Assembly (NCBI GenBank): GCA_902729315.2
Contig: LR746272.1
Span: forward strand, 7,280,827-7,344,826
DNA: 64,000 bases
Direction of reading: 5' to 3'
Source of the DNA: Spirodela intermedia
Lineage: Eukaryota; Streptophyta; Magnoliopsida; Alismatales; Araceae
Positions 1 through 13,582 of this stretch are shown in pieces. Positions within the stretch are counted from its first letter, which is position 1. Every line of letters starts with the position of its first letter. Both the position numbers and the translations under genes were made by a program. The notes under the pieces were generated by a model, which searched no databases, had not been told where the DNA came from, and saw nothing but the letters and a program-made list of their open reading frames with translations.

Positions 1-76
1 ATCTCATTGTTGAAGGAAATGTATGCGTAAGAATTTTTCATGGTAACAAATGGCAATAAATTTTCTACTGTTGCAG

Positions 77-157
77 GTGCTTGAAGGTGCTGAATTTAGT
101 TTGGGCTCCTTTGAGGGTGAAGAAGATTTCTTGGAGTCTCTTAGAGGAGGAAGATGA
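77..157 (+). CDS. Probable last exon of an unidentified gene (partial)
   Basis: A pyrimidine-rich stretch ending in CAG at 74-76 looks like a 3' splice site. From 77 one frame reads 26 codons to TGA at 155-157 and gives an acidic, Gly/Glu/Phe-rich tail (VLEGAEFSLGSFEGEEDF, then LESLRGGR). The composition looks protein-like and the remaining sequence is AT-rich like a 3' UTR. A different frame stays open to 287 but gives an unconvincing hydrophobic peptide. The gene would lie mostly left of the window. I do not recognise the protein; phase and splice site are inferred. Confidence 0.4.
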   Translation: MLEGAEFSLGSFEGEEDFLESLRGGR

Positions 158-3040
158 ATGGTGTAAGGCTGTATCATTTTTTCTTGTTCTCATTTTAATT
201 CTTCATCCCCTTGCCCTAATTTGGACAAATAGATTTTTTCATACACTTTGTATATTGGGCCAAATAGTCATCTCAAAGGCTAGTTGAGTAGACTTAATGA
301 GTTTCATGTGTGCCTGAAAATTCATGGAAATATGTTTATAATCTTGTAAAATTTATAAAAATTCAAATACTTAGAATTCTGATGGTTTTTCTGCTTCATT
401 GTATTCCTCTTTGAGCAAGCTTTCCAATAATGTGGCATAATCTTGTAGCTAAAGTTATTTAATCATCTACGTTAGAAATCTGGACTATTTTGTGATTGAG
501 TGAAATTATAAACTCAATAATATTATAAAAATATAAAAAATCAAATTCTTTGAATTTTGATGTGCTGTTTATAACATTGTGTTTTTCTTTCAATTATATT
601 TCCAACGAGTGGTTGTAAGCCTGTGTGTGACACAATTTTCAATATAAAAATGATTTCATTTTCCCCTCATAAATATTTATGGTTGTCCTTCAGAAAATTT
701 CAATTAATTGTAATCATGACGATTTAACCCATTTTAATTAACTGAAAATTATCATTCTTTTAGATCTAATTTTGCCTTGATATCATCAAAATACTTGAAG
801 CTCTTCAACACCAAAGTCTCCCATTTCTGGTTGTCACAAAAGCATATCAAGTGGAAAAAAAGAAGTTTAGGTAATATCAACAATTGTCTTGATGATATTT
901 TTACATTTACTCATTATTTCTATCCTATCTCAGCATATTATCTATGATAAGAGATATTTGAGAAGTATAATTGTGAAATAATTTTTAAATGGATTGAATT
1001 CAGCATTGTTTCTTCCACTTTTTGTCAAATTGAAAAGATAGGCTGTTGAAATAATCTTCATACATAGAAATTGTATTTTCTTTCCACTATTCAGTCCTTT
1101 CTCATCCTTTTGACAGTATGGGCCCAACTTATCTGGACTCTCACGAGGTGCAAAACACCAGAACTATATTTTGATTGCATAGTTTTTCCTTCCCTCTTTT
1201 GATTTCATTTTAATTCCACTTTTTAGAGATGAACTCTATGCTAAATTCATTACATCAAGTTTAGGAAATAGGAAATGCTGTAGTTTAGGAAATAGAACAA
1301 AGCTTTTAGAAATCAACATGGTTTGTGAATGAACAAGAAAATAAGTTGATCAAGCCTTGCATCAAACTTTGTCATAGTAATAGGCTGAGTTGTACTGATT
1401 TATGAATCTCAGCTTTTAGAAAGATATTGATTGAATCAAGCAATCCTAAAATCTGTGTTTAATTATGTTGTCAAATCTCCAAAGATTTGAGTTTTTTCAA
1501 AAATATTAAGGATGCTCTACTTTTAGAACATAACACAATTTTATTTGGGCATATGTCAAAATTACATATTTCTCAATAAAAACTTTAAGTTTATTAATCT
1601 GAATATCAATTTTTGATTTCTACTTTAAAATATTCAGACCTGAAATCTACTTTGATTTCTATTCCTTAACACATCAATAAATCTGAATATCAATGTTGTA
1701 ACTTTCATATTCAGATATTAAATTCTATTTAATTGATTTTTTATAATTTTTCTCACAAAAAAATGATTTAGATTCTTAGTGCTGAATTACTCCCCATAAA
1801 TGTGACAATCAATATAATATAATGATTCTTAATTCTTGATTTTTAGTTCTTAATTTGTTTTATTTAAGTAGTTTATTATTTTAATTTGTAGAAGGAAACT
1901 ACTGGTGACTAGAAGGAAACTACTTGTATAATATATTATATTTTATTATCATAACATATCGTTAGACAATCAGTCCCACAACCCATGGCTTGTGACTAGA
2001 TTGGGGACTTTTTGAAGGAAAAATGAAGCATTATAATATGTACACATCATGTCAACTTAAAAATCCAATGTACTAAAGGTTTCTTCTTGTTTTAGTTAGC
2101 AGTTTGTGATGATTTGATTATGCAATGTTCAAGATGCCATGTGACTAGAAAAAGAGAGATTTGACGATGAGTGAAGCACCATGATACCTAGAAGTTAAGT
2201 TCTCACATATATCACCATCAAAGATATAAATATAATTATCAATTATCAGAAGATAAAATATATATTATTGACTATGATTAAAATCTAGATGACAATCACA
2301 ATTATGAATCCATTTCTTTCTCTCCTTCAAGCAATCAAAACCTTTGGTAATCAGTGAGCTTGTTCCTTTCTCCCCTGACTACACTCAAAGGCCTCTAGTG
2401 AGTGGGTCAACTAATCTCTTCTCCCCTTAAATGATGACAACAACATAGTCGACCCTTTTTTTTAGTGGATCTCTCTAGTGAGTGGTGTAGCACTTTTGGA
2501 TGATGTTTTTGTGATTTTTGATGTGGTGTGACACAACCAAATAAAATCAGGCCATCACACTAGTGTCTCTAGTTGTCTAGGAGACAAATTAATAATGGGC
2601 AATGTTTATTTATCCACTTTCATCATTTATTTACATTTTACATCAAATTATTTTTATCTTTATATATATATTATGATAGAAATTTTTAGAATTGATTCAA
2701 AACTCAATGATTGATCTTCATTTTTCTTCTAAATCTTTTGAAACATATCTAAGATCAATTTAAAATCGTGTCTAACTTATTTTATCTTAATTATTGTGAC
2801 TTAATCTTGAAGAATGAGTTCCCGACATTCTACAAATAATGGTTATTCTTTTAATTTTGAATAGGAAATTAGTAGGATTAAAGACTACTTATTGAGTGTT
2901 TAAGTTTTAAAACAAGTTAGAGATATTCATGCTTGATCTCATATTATGTGTGTGAATCCCCAAACATACATTCATATGAGAAATATGATCAAAAATAAAT
3001 TACAAGTGAATTTAAAATCACCATAAAAGTAGATTGACTA
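158..3040. other. AT-rich intergenic DNA, no gene seen
   Basis: No long ORF, RNA gene or recognisable transposon protein was found. The first part may be the 3' UTR and downstream region of the gene ending at 157. The rest is AT-rich with many short A/T runs. Confidence 0.6.
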
Positions 3041-3270
3041 TTTTCTCTCTCTTTATTATTCATCTAAACTCTCTCTCTCTCTCCCTCTCTCCTTGTGAGA
3101 TCCCTCTCTCTTTCTCTTGAGATATCTCTCTTGAAATCCATCTCTCTATCTCTCTCTCTTGATCTCTTTCTCTTTCTCTTTCTCTAAAAATCATTCTCTT
3201 TCTCTATAAATAATATTCTCTTTTCTTCCTTCTCTCATCCAGCCTCTTCTTTCTATTCTCTTTCATCTCT
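3041..3270. repeat. CT-rich low-complexity tract
   Basis: Repeated CTCTCT runs broken by short A/T-rich spacers make this plus strand strongly pyrimidine-rich. Similar tracts occur in leaders and LTRs of plant retroelements, and a primer-binding-site-like sequence lies about 200 bases downstream. Confidence 0.8.
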
Positions 3271-3467
3271 TTCATATGAATTTATTTAGGTCTTTAATAT
3301 CTATAATACTTGGTATCTTAATCCTTTATTAAATAGTGATAAAAAATAAAAAAATGCTCTTGTGTTTGACCTTAGACTTACATTTATACTAACACATTAT
3401 TGAGCCTTTGTTATAAATTTTATTAGATGCTGGGCATTTAAATACAACAATAAATGCCATCACTTTT

Positions 3468-3487
3468 TGGCTCTATTGTTGGGGAGA
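3468..3487 (+). mobile_element. Possible LTR end and primer binding site relic
   Basis: TGGCTCTATTGTTGGGGAGA resembles the tRNA-Asp-type primer binding site of Athila/Tat gypsy elements (TGGCGCCGTTGCCGGGGA). It lies a few bases after CATCA at 3458-3462, a plausible LTR end. No gag or pol follows. A G-rich segment near 4950, AACTTGGGGGATTC, resembles the spacer after integrase in the same group. This may be a heavily deleted plus-strand element; no matching 3' LTR was found. Confidence 0.35.
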
Positions 3488-6400
3488 TTTATTTTAATCG
3501 GTATCAATTGATTTAGTCTCTCTCACATTTCAGTAATTTATATATATATACATCCCTTTCATTATTTCAATTTTTTTGTTCAAATAGTATTTCAAAAAAT
3601 CTAAAAAATATATATTAGGTTCATTTGATTTTTATTTATGTTGCTTTTAATAGGTATAACTTTAAGTTTTTAATTTCTATTTTGTTTCAATTTTACATTT
3701 CTCTTTTGCATCTTTAGTATAATCATATCTTCAAGTCATGATTTACTGAAATTAAATTTTGAAACTTGTTTTATGAACGGTAGACACAGCTTGCAACTAA
3801 TCCTAGAAAATCCAAAAGTGGATTGAGAGATGTAGTAAAAAAATATAAAGTAATACTTTAGCATGGGTTCATACTCAAAGATATTCATCATAACATATTT
3901 ATTCATACAAGAAATCATGAGAAGTTTATTATGAAACATAATAAAGTTTCATGGGCTTGCATTCTGGAGATACATAACCTGCTCAGAAAAATGTTTTGAT
4001 GTCAAGGATGTATATAGTAGGCAAAAATAAAATATACAATCAAGTTTGACTACTATAATTATAATCATATGCTCCAAAATCTCTTTCATTTTGTCTTCAA
4101 GTTAATTGGCGACATTTGATGAGGGTTTGAGTGAAGTTGTGTATTTGAGTTGGAGTTAAGATGGACTGCAATGTATATGAATATACATTAATAAGAGTAG
4201 GTGAAATTGGCGATTAGAAGCCATTCAACATTTAGCATTGGATTCCTAATTGATGGCTTGTGTATGAACTCATAAAAATAAAATGTATTTTGGAATTTGA
4301 GTGGATACTACTGCATGGAGAAGAGATTGACTAAGCATAAGAGATGACAATGTACTATCAAGGATAAACCTGAAAAGAAATATGAGTGTGGTGCTTAATA
4401 TATTGGAAGAAGAAGATATCTGTGGAATATCACTCTATGCTTTCATCTTTAGGAAGAAGAATCTGTTGAATAATCTTACGAAGAATTTGATATATATGGG
4501 ATAATTATGAAACATTGATGGAAAGCAATTGGTGAGTCATTTATCCATGCAGTATCAATGCAATTGCATACATCTTCATAGAAACCTACAGTTCCATGTG
4601 CATTCTTTTGCATTTTGGGACCTTTGTCAATAGTTCATCATGATTGCAATTGTTTCCCCTCTTACATTGGTAAATCATTCTGATTCTTGAAGGGTAAAAT
4701 TCAAGTAGAAATGTCAAACAAAACATTAGTAGAGTTTGCATGGTTGAGATATTATAAGAAATAATTAGCTAGTCATTGGCAGGGAGATCTATCTAGTGAT
4801 CATATTTTCTATCACCTCTTGTGTTTTTCCTAATTTAAGTTTTATATTTTTTCCTTTATTTTTGAAATTTTCAATACCATTTTTCTTAAAAAATTTTCAG
4901 GTCTAGAGTCATGAATCAATCCTCAACAAGGGCACACATCAAACTTGGGGGATTCAAAGTTAAAACTTGATGACAACATCATTGGCCATTGCAAGAGACT
5001 AAAATGTACAGAAAATTAATTTCCTATTTTATTATTTATTTTTATTTCACTAACTTTTGAAAATGAAAAGTTGATATTGATATTGACCATCATCCCTATG
5101 AACTACCAGAATTCACCAAAATTTAATTTAATTTCGTATTTTTCATTCAACTAATAAATATTTAAAATTTATTATTTTATTTACAGTGACCAAAGTGCAT
5201 TGTGTAGTTTGAAGTTGATCCATCAACTACTACCTTCTTATCATTTGGCAAGCTAGAAAGTTTGCTTAAATTTGTATATAATTGTTTTTGTAGAAAATGT
5301 TATCAAATGGTAGAGGGGTCATAGATGATTGTTCAAAAGTAATTTGTTATTGGAGAGGTGCTGAATTTATAGAGAAATAAAATTCTAAAAACTCTCTTAT
5401 CTTTCACTATTTGTCAATATTTTAAATTAGTTAGAAATTTGAACAGCTAGAAAAAGTATGATATCTATAATAGTCAAAATAGAATCAATAATAATATCTC
5501 AAAATAAAGTAATGATTTGGCACACAAAACTTATCCATATTGCCTCAAATAAATTATGATTAAACAATTTGAATGACAATCTCAAGTTATAAAATCTCAA
5601 GTTTAGCAAATCACTTTTTAAAATATTTTTTAAAATAATTTTTGAAATAAAAATGTTATTATTAAAAAAATCCCAAGTAGAAGTATGAATAGTTTGAATT
5701 TAATCAATTATTTTGATATCTAGAATATTTTAAAGTAATGATCTATCATTTTTAGTATCTATTGTACTAGGTTATTTTGCATACTTGTGTTTCACCTCAT
5801 GAACCTTTTTTGATTCTAAAATGTTAATCATGACTCTTTTACAATGGAAGTTTCTATAAATATTGAAAAGTTCACAATATTATAAAATAATTTAATGTCA
5901 ATTAGTAAAATCCACTAAATTATGTAGTTCAACACTAGGATTCACATGTATTCCTTGAATTCCTATTTGAATATTTTTTATTCTTACTTCAAATTATTTC
6001 TATATTTATAATCAACTAATTTCAAGCCATACATAGTCATTACTCTTCCAAAATATTAATTTCCACATCATTACAGAAAGTAATAATTTTGAGCGATAAA
6101 AACTACCAAATTCTGAAATTTTACAATATAGGATTCCCATATTTTGATTTAGTTCCTATTTTTGTTTTTTTGTTAGTCTGAATTATTCCTATATTTTTTT
6201 ATAAAGTAGCTTCGCACATGCATACAATATATTCATTCATGAATAAATTTCATGATCACTAAGTATAATTTGATCTTTTAATTGATCTTATGTATATTTG
6301 TCATCATCAAATAATATGAATTTAATTCTCCAATAATATTTTTTAAATTTTAAGCTGCTCTTGGATCAAGAAAAGGGGGTGTCGAATTGATTATATTATG

Positions 6401-9400
6401 TTTAAAATTTCGAATAAATCTTCTCTAGGTCTTCTAACTTCGGTTCTTTGAGTCTTATAGTTCTCTTAGATCAATGGGTGTGAGACTTAATGATTTTTAA
6501 AGTGGTTCATGTCTAATCTCCAGGACTAATCCATGTTCTTGAGTTCTACTATGTTCAAAAGTCTCATCAGAACCATTGATTAATTTATTTAGTTCCCATA
6601 GAATTTTCATTTTGGAATTCTTTTCTTGATTTGTGGCTCTAAGAAGCAAAAAATTTATTAATAGGTTAGCTCCCTTGAGTGATTAAATCAATATTTAATC
6701 ACAAGTTTATCTCACAAAAAGTATAAAAATATTTAATTGTGGGTTATTTCTAGGGGATGGCATTTACTTGAGATGCATCAAGACATTCGGTGAAGAGAAT
6801 AAAGTTTAAGACTTTATTTTTGTTTTTGTTTTCTTTTAAAAATGTTGATAAATGATTGCAGGTACTACAGCTTCTAATATGTTGACGAAGATTGATGAAT
6901 GCTTGAAGAATGCTCCTTGACGTTGTACCTTCATATATGTTGACTGACCAACAAAGATCTCTCAATTCTCTTAAGATTTTTATAGAACAAACTATGTAGA
7001 GAGTTTGAAATCATAATAGAGACAGAAATGGATGTTTACAGATAACTAGCCACTGTAAAGAATTGATATTTATAGAGAGACCAAGTATGTAACTATTCTT
7101 GGATTTTTACAATCTTCTAATGTCTATTTTTCCTAAAATAAACACTAATTTGAATGGTTGAGAAACCAATGTGATATTTCCACTGATACTTAGTTAACCT
7201 TAAGAAAAACCCAACACATGATTTTGTTACAGCACAATGTGCATATACGAATGGAATTAGTTCAAATCTTTCAATGAGGGTTTAATATCATGAACTCATA
7301 ATTGATAATATGTCTTCTTAAAAAATAAATTTAGCAATAAAAATTCATTCGAGTTATCTTAAATAATATGCCACTGTCAAGAAGACATTTTAAGTCATGA
7401 TCTAATTATATAAAATTAAAACATTAGTGATTCATAATATTTAAAATTAATTTATGAAAGATAGTCATTAATATTACAAAATCCTATGTGGCAGAATGGA
7501 CCATATGATTTTAATCAATTGATTCTATGTTATATTTATTCATGCATACTGATAAAAAAAATGGGTACATAGTATACTGACTAAGTTTTTTCATACCTAT
7601 ATTTTACTTTACGAAAACTCATTGATTTGAGTGTCTTCATCACTTCTATGAGAATTTCTATAAATCTTGAAAAATTGTACAATAATTTAAAGAATAGTAA
7701 TATTACATGATGAATTCAATCAATTAGATGGATTCATCTTCATAAGTCAAGAATGTACTCAACGAATTCTCATATGAACATTTACTAATATTATTTTATA
7801 TTATTGAATACTTTCATATTTAGTTACATATCAAGCATATTCAGCATTAGGCTCAATTCAATATTTTTAATTGATATTATGATTATTTCTTACCATCAAA
7901 ATATCATGCATTTCATGCTCCAAAAACATTGTCACGATTTACTAGAATTTAATCCAGTTTAAATCCGTAATTTTCTACCTATGAATTTACTCAAGTGTAT
8001 GTGTATTGCAACTAAATGTAGACATGTACTTGACTTTGGCAGTTGATAAAGATACTGAATTTTATTTCTTAGAAAACTAAGTAATCAAGCATTCACCTAT
8101 AAGAAAATATGATCCATTAGGACTTTTCCTGTGAATTCAACTTCAAAAAAAGTCTAAGTCACAATACCTACTCAAATTTAAGTCATGATTTTTTCAATAT
8201 CACAATCCTTAAGATATAGCTGTATTTGAGTTTCTAAATATTCTTTCATTTGCATTAGGATGATACTTTAAAATCCTGCACATAAACACACAGTAAATAG
8301 AATATTTCCTTGACTAATTCCTTAGTGAAATACAAGCTTAATTATGACTTAAGTAGCATTATGTGTCAAATTACGTATTTAATAGCTGCAGTTAGATCAA
8401 GAATCACCTAGAAATACTCTTTTAGGTTCATGGTTCTAGGTGGTTAATGTTATTAGAAACATCAAATTCAAATATTTTAAAACCAAATTCAAGAAAATAT
8501 TTAAAAATAATTTTTGGCTAGTTCAGGTCATTGACATAGATGGTAGTCAATTTCAATTATTTTCTTAGAATCTTTTTATATCTAAAAAATAAAATAAATA
8601 GAATTCTCTGCATTTTGATCTCAGTTAATAACCTATGATGTCACCACCAAGTTTTGAGCTTTAAATATTCCAAATTTGATGCTTATTCACATTCAATGTT
8701 GATAGATGACTCAAGACTTGCAAAATGTTTCAGTAGAAAAGGTTGAAGAAATTGTAAAAATAAGAGAAAAACAAAGGACGGTAATAAAGAATAAATTGTG
8801 AAAAAATAGTGGAGGAGAGAGAAAGTACTATTAGGTGGGATCACCCAACCTACGGTGAAATGGGGAATCAATTTGATATGAATTCTTATAAAAATTGAGT
8901 AATATATCAAATTAATGGGTTTTAATGATCATAACAATGTTGACTTTCATTGGAAGGTGAAATGACAAAATAACAGTTTTCAATGATATTATAATACAGG
9001 TTATCCACTAGGTGAGTTGCCCACTGATAGTGAACTATAAAATGATTTTGAGCTGATTTTTTCTAAAATTTGAGTAATCTGTCAAACTAAAACAATGATA
9101 ATGATCATAATGAAGTTCAATTTTAGCATAAAAATTAAAATCATGAATTGAACAACCAAAAAATACTTAAATCAAAACACAAACTCTCCTTGTTTGTCAT
9201 GTAGGAATAGAGAATCATTGTGGAATGGAAACTGAACGTGAAAATGATTAAGAATGCAGTTAAAATGTGGATTTGAAGGCCCAATCCCATCATCTTGATG
9301 TCTTTTAGAGAACATAATAAGCCTTAATGAAAATAAAACACAAATGAAATAAAAATTGAATTCATAAATACTCACGTTACTTTGCTTGTCTATGTTTGCC

Positions 9401-10700
9401 ACTTAGAGAGAACTCAACTGAAAAAACCTTGAAATTCATTAATTCACCATTTCTCTTCCATCTCAAAACCTTCTTCCCCTTCCTTGGAGCTTTTTCTAAT
9501 TGCCATCCAAGGAAATTTAAACAATAATTGCGACATAAAGATTTTTCACCATTCAAAATAAAGTATGAATGTTGATGTCAATATGAGTGATGGTTAAAAT
9601 ATTGACCTCTTCCTTTATTTACTTATGCTTATGTGGCCCATAATTCTCTTGACATGTCTTTCTACTAATGTTGGCATATATTGTTGAAGTTTTCTTATTA
9701 TTTTGCTGATTTCTAGGTTACCAAAAAATCACTTCATAACTATCCCACAAAATAAATTAAAAAATATATTTTTCCAAATTCTAATTCCATATTAATTTCT
9801 TATCAATTGTAAAATATTTCTTAAGGAAATAAACCTTAGATAATCATGTTAATACATGGATTAAACATCAGAAATATACTAATATCACATAATTTATAAA
9901 AAAGTACATGATTAAACATAAATTCACCACATAATTTCCTAACCAACTTTAATGCCTTTTAACTTTAATAATTAGTATTTGACATTTATTAATGTAAGAA
10001 TTTCTTCAATTTACTTGAGTTATTATATAAAAATAAAATATTAACAATGGCCAAATAATATTTTCATGCTTTGGGGGCAAAATAGGAGAGACTAAATCTC
10101 ATATTCTAATTTCATGACTCTTGGTAGCCCACAAGTATTAACTTTTGCTAATCTCCTCTAAATTAAGACTCTAGATAGGTCATGAGTTTCAAACACACCC
10201 TAAGCAGAAAGTAGAATGAATTACCATTCTTAGGTGTTCAATAGTTAGCATATTAGAGGCTTACTCCTTTTGACTATGATTGAAGGTGGAACTTTCTCTT
10301 GTTCTTCCTCCTCTCCATTTCTTTTGTAGCTTGAGAAGATGCCTCTCTTATATAGAGCACTTACTAGATGGCACTTGATTTTTAGGTTATTGGGCCACTT
10401 CAATAGTTGCTTAATAGTATGGTACATCCTGCACATGAATTTTGAACTCTAGAAACACACCTTAATATTGTACAATCAATATCAATTCAATGTCTTGCAG
10501 TTTTTCTATATGATTTGTTACATTATACTGCCTATACAAAGGGCTTTCTAATAAATCTTACATTAATGGCATCAATCCTTATAGAAAATTTGTAGATAAG
10601 ATGATGGCCACTTTATTTTTATACAAATTACATATTAAATTTATATTGAAGTAGTAATTTTTATACCCTTAAGTCAGTTGTACTTAGTTAGGCGACCTTC
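3488..10700. other. AT-rich intergenic DNA, no gene seen
   Basis: Seven kilobases without a supportable gene. Short ORFs here look random. A segment at about 6355-6400 shares a word order with 23045-23080 (GATCAAGAA, a G-run, then GAATTGAT), suggesting a dispersed old repeat. Nothing else was recognised. Confidence 0.6.
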
Positions 10701-11644
10701 TGATGTGACTTAATCATTGTATAATAAATCACATACATTTTTTTTAAAAACCTAGAAAATGTTATTTTTTAGATTTTTATAAATATTTATATATAATTTG
10801 ATAAAAGGTTTCACAAATAGTAGGAAATTTCTAATCAATCATAGGTATGAAATATACTATTAGAGAATATTTTTAAATTTTATGTAAATAATACAATTTT
10901 TTATGATTTTTAAATTAAAAAATAAAGATAAAATATATTTAAATTTTACAAAAAGGAAAATAAGGGTGCAGATGTTAAGATAAAGTCAGTCACTTGATAA
11001 ACGTGAATCAAGTGAAAATAGAATTCCACATGGTGACTTATGTCTAAGTGATTACAAATAAATTAATTGATCAAATTAATATTTGTAAAAGCTATAAGAA
11101 TCATAATTTAATGAAGATCGAAATTTAAAATCATACAAAATATCACTAAATTAAGTATAAATTAAGTTAAACGTAAGAAAAGTAGAGTTTTGGCATTGCA
11201 ATAGCAATCGTAAGAATTCTATGTGGTTGGGAAGATTATCGAGTGATGTTTGTAACCTCAAAGGCTCTCCTTGGACATGGATGACTTGGGCATTCTCTAG
11301 ATATTTTTTCAAAGTTCAAAAAATAATGGTGAAAATTAAACTAATTAAAAATGGTAAAATAAAGTTCTAGCATTATAACAACATTATGCTAGAATTCTGA
11401 ACATTCAGGGGGGAGGGAGGGCTATCATACAATGTCTACGGCCTCAAAGGCTCTTATTAAACATTGACGACATGGACAATCTTTAGATTTTCTTGTAAAA
11501 AATTTAGAAATTAATAAAATGGTTCGATAAATAATCCTTGATTACTATTATCCTATGGAGTAGAAAATTGATGACTTTGCAAATCTTTGGCAGTTGTCAC
11601 TCGACAGAGATAAGTTGGATGAAGGTAAGATACATTTTAAGGAG
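10701..11644 (-). mobile_element. LTR-X solo copy 1, left piece
   Basis: On the plus strand this begins with the LTR-X terminal word TGATGTGACTTAATC. It matches other LTR-X copies until 11644, where a second LTR-X in opposite orientation begins. The remainder of the same copy resumes at 19754 and ends in ACTTATCA at 20608. The outer flanks are CCTTC (10696-10700) and CTTTC (20609-20613), a 4/5 match for a 5-bp target-site duplication, so both pieces appear to be one ancient insertion. The copy carries an internal tandem duplication of roughly 180 bases at about 11175-11510. Confidence 0.7.
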
Positions 11645-11871
11645 TGAGAAGTCTTTATTATCATGAGTTAATAATTAATTAATAATTTAATTTTAATATT
11701 ATCTCATGATAAATAGAAAAATAGTTTTAGTTTATTAATTTGAATTTTTAGTTAATTATATGATTTTATGTGATTTTATATAATTTTTATAATCTTATTT
11801 TTGAGATAAATATAGAGGAATAAAATAAAATAAAAAGATAGAAAAAAAGAGAATTTGTCGGTCAATTGGAC
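11645..11871 (+). mobile_element. LTR-X copy 2, left piece (nested in copy 1)
   Basis: Starts TGAGAAGTCTTTATTATC, matching the LTR-X sense start TGATAAGTC, and follows the family for about 225 bases to a stretch equivalent to the GGCTAGC/CCAGTTGGGC region. It is then interrupted by a minus-strand element at 11872. The bases before it, AGGAG at 11640-11644, and after its far end, GAGAG at 19754-19758, both fit a GGGAG target given the family sequence. Confidence 0.6.
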
Positions 11872-13569
11872 TGGATGTGACTTAGTCGTTGTATAGTAAA
11901 TCACACAAATTTAAAATTTATAAAGCTAGAAAATACAATTTTTTAGATATTTAAAAATATTTCTGAACAAATATATCAATTATAATTCAATAAAACTTTC
12001 AAAAACAGCAATCATTTTTTAGGTCGATCACATGGATGTAATATAATCTCAGGTAATTATTTAGAATTTGCCTCAAAGAATACTATTTTATATGAATTTT
12101 ATACTAAAAAATGATAATAAAATATATTTAAAATTCATGAAAAAGGAAAATAAAGGTGCCAACGTCAAGATGATGTCAGTGCCCGACGGGTGTGAATCAA
12201 GAAGAAATAGAGTTCCGTCCGACAATTCTTACATAAGCGATTACATATGATTTTAATTGATCAAATTAAGATCTATAAAAACTAAAAGAATCGTAATTGA
12301 ATGAAGTATATCTTGGTAAATTTAAATCACACAAATTATCACTAAATGAAGTGAAAAGTAAGTTGAAAGCATGAAAATAGAGTTCCAACATTGCGGCAGC
12401 GATGCGTCGGTGATGCACCGGAATCCTGAGTGTTCGGAAGGATCGTCGTGTAGTGTCTATGGCCTCAAAGGCTCTCATTGGATATAGATGATGTGGGCAA
12501 TCTCTAGATCTTCTTGCGAAGTCTAAAGATCAATGAAATGGGTTGTCAAATCATCTTCGGTGGCTGTCACCTGGCAGAGCAGAAAAACGATGACTTTGTA
12601 GTTCTCCGACGACTATCACCTAGCGGAGCAAAAAAATAACAACTTTGTAGTTCTCTGATGGCTGTCACTTGACAAAGAGGAGCTAGATGGAGGTGGGACA
12701 TGTGTCAGGGAGCTTCATCCTCAAGTCTGCATAGCAAAAGGAGGCTCTTCGTCACATCTGGTATGCTCTTAGGAGGTGATGAATCATCTCCTGGCGGATC
12801 GTCCTCTTCCTGATGATAACTTGTTCGTTGATCAATTAGAGATGCTTTACTTGATAGATTTACGATCCTTTTAACACAAATCGTTCAACAATTTTAGTAA
12901 CAATGCTCCATGAATCGCATTAAGGAGATTTTTGTCGATGATCTAGTGATTCTTGTAGCTTAATCCTTCACTGGCGATCTGTACGAAAGTCGTGATAATT
13001 AGATAAAAAATATAAGTTTTGGCTCTAAGAAGATTCGAACCCACGTCAGTTACTCGCCCTTTCTAGAAAAAGTGTGATACAAGTTTAGTCCCACATTACT
13101 TGTACGCCACGTTTCTGATAAATATATAGTAATATTACATTTACAATCAAGTCCCTTTTTCATACATGTACGACCACTCCTTGCTCGATAGTCGGCTGGC
13201 CACTGGTGATGTGGAAGGGGAGTGGCGCGCACATGCCCCTATCAGTCCTAGCCACTCAAGCCCCTGCACATGGCTCCTCCTTGACTGCACTTTCGACCCG
13301 CTTGTAGGCTTGGCTGGCTGGCGGGTCCCCCTATTTTGTTATATTTTTATTTTTATTTTTATTTTTATTTTTTTCTTCATTTATCTCAAAAGTAAGACTA
13401 TAAAAATTATATAAATTCATATAAAATCACATATTTACCTAAAAAATCACGTTAATCAATTGAAAACCACTTTTCACACTTTAACACAAATATAAATCTA
13501 TTTGTCATGAGTTAAAACTAAAACTATATTATTTAATAATTATTAACTCATGATAATGAAGACTTATCA
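11872..13569 (-). mobile_element. LTR-X copy 3: 3' LTR of a minus-strand Athila-like element
   Basis: Full-length LTR-X of 1698 bases, from TGGATGTGACTTAGTC to GACTTATCA on the plus strand. Unlike the solo copies it abuts retroelement internal sequence: read on the minus strand, a purine-rich tract GTTGAGGGGTG immediately precedes the LTR start, and minus-strand gag lies further inside. That makes it the 3' LTR of the element at 13570-17264 and fixes LTR-X sense direction as TGATAAG to TGA(C)ATCA-type end. The left flank TGGAC should be a target duplication, but its partner was lost with the 5' end. Confidence 0.7.
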
Positions 13570-13582
13570 CACCCCTCAACTT
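13570..13582 (-). other. Polypurine tract of the LTR-X element
   Basis: Minus-strand AAGTTGAGGGGTG sits directly before the 3' LTR, where plus-strand DNA synthesis is primed. The sequence before it, minus-strand AAGGGACTAACAATGATTTA, parallels AAGGGACTAGTAATGAATAA before the tract of element 1 at 31,700-31,732. This links the LTR-X family to the same broad gypsy lineage as element 1. Confidence 0.6.

Noticed and set aside
13166-13414. 82-codon frame and its relatives at 18628 and 36331
   Set aside because: They recur at the same position in LTR-X copies and reflect LTR sequence plus a T-rich tract, not a protein.
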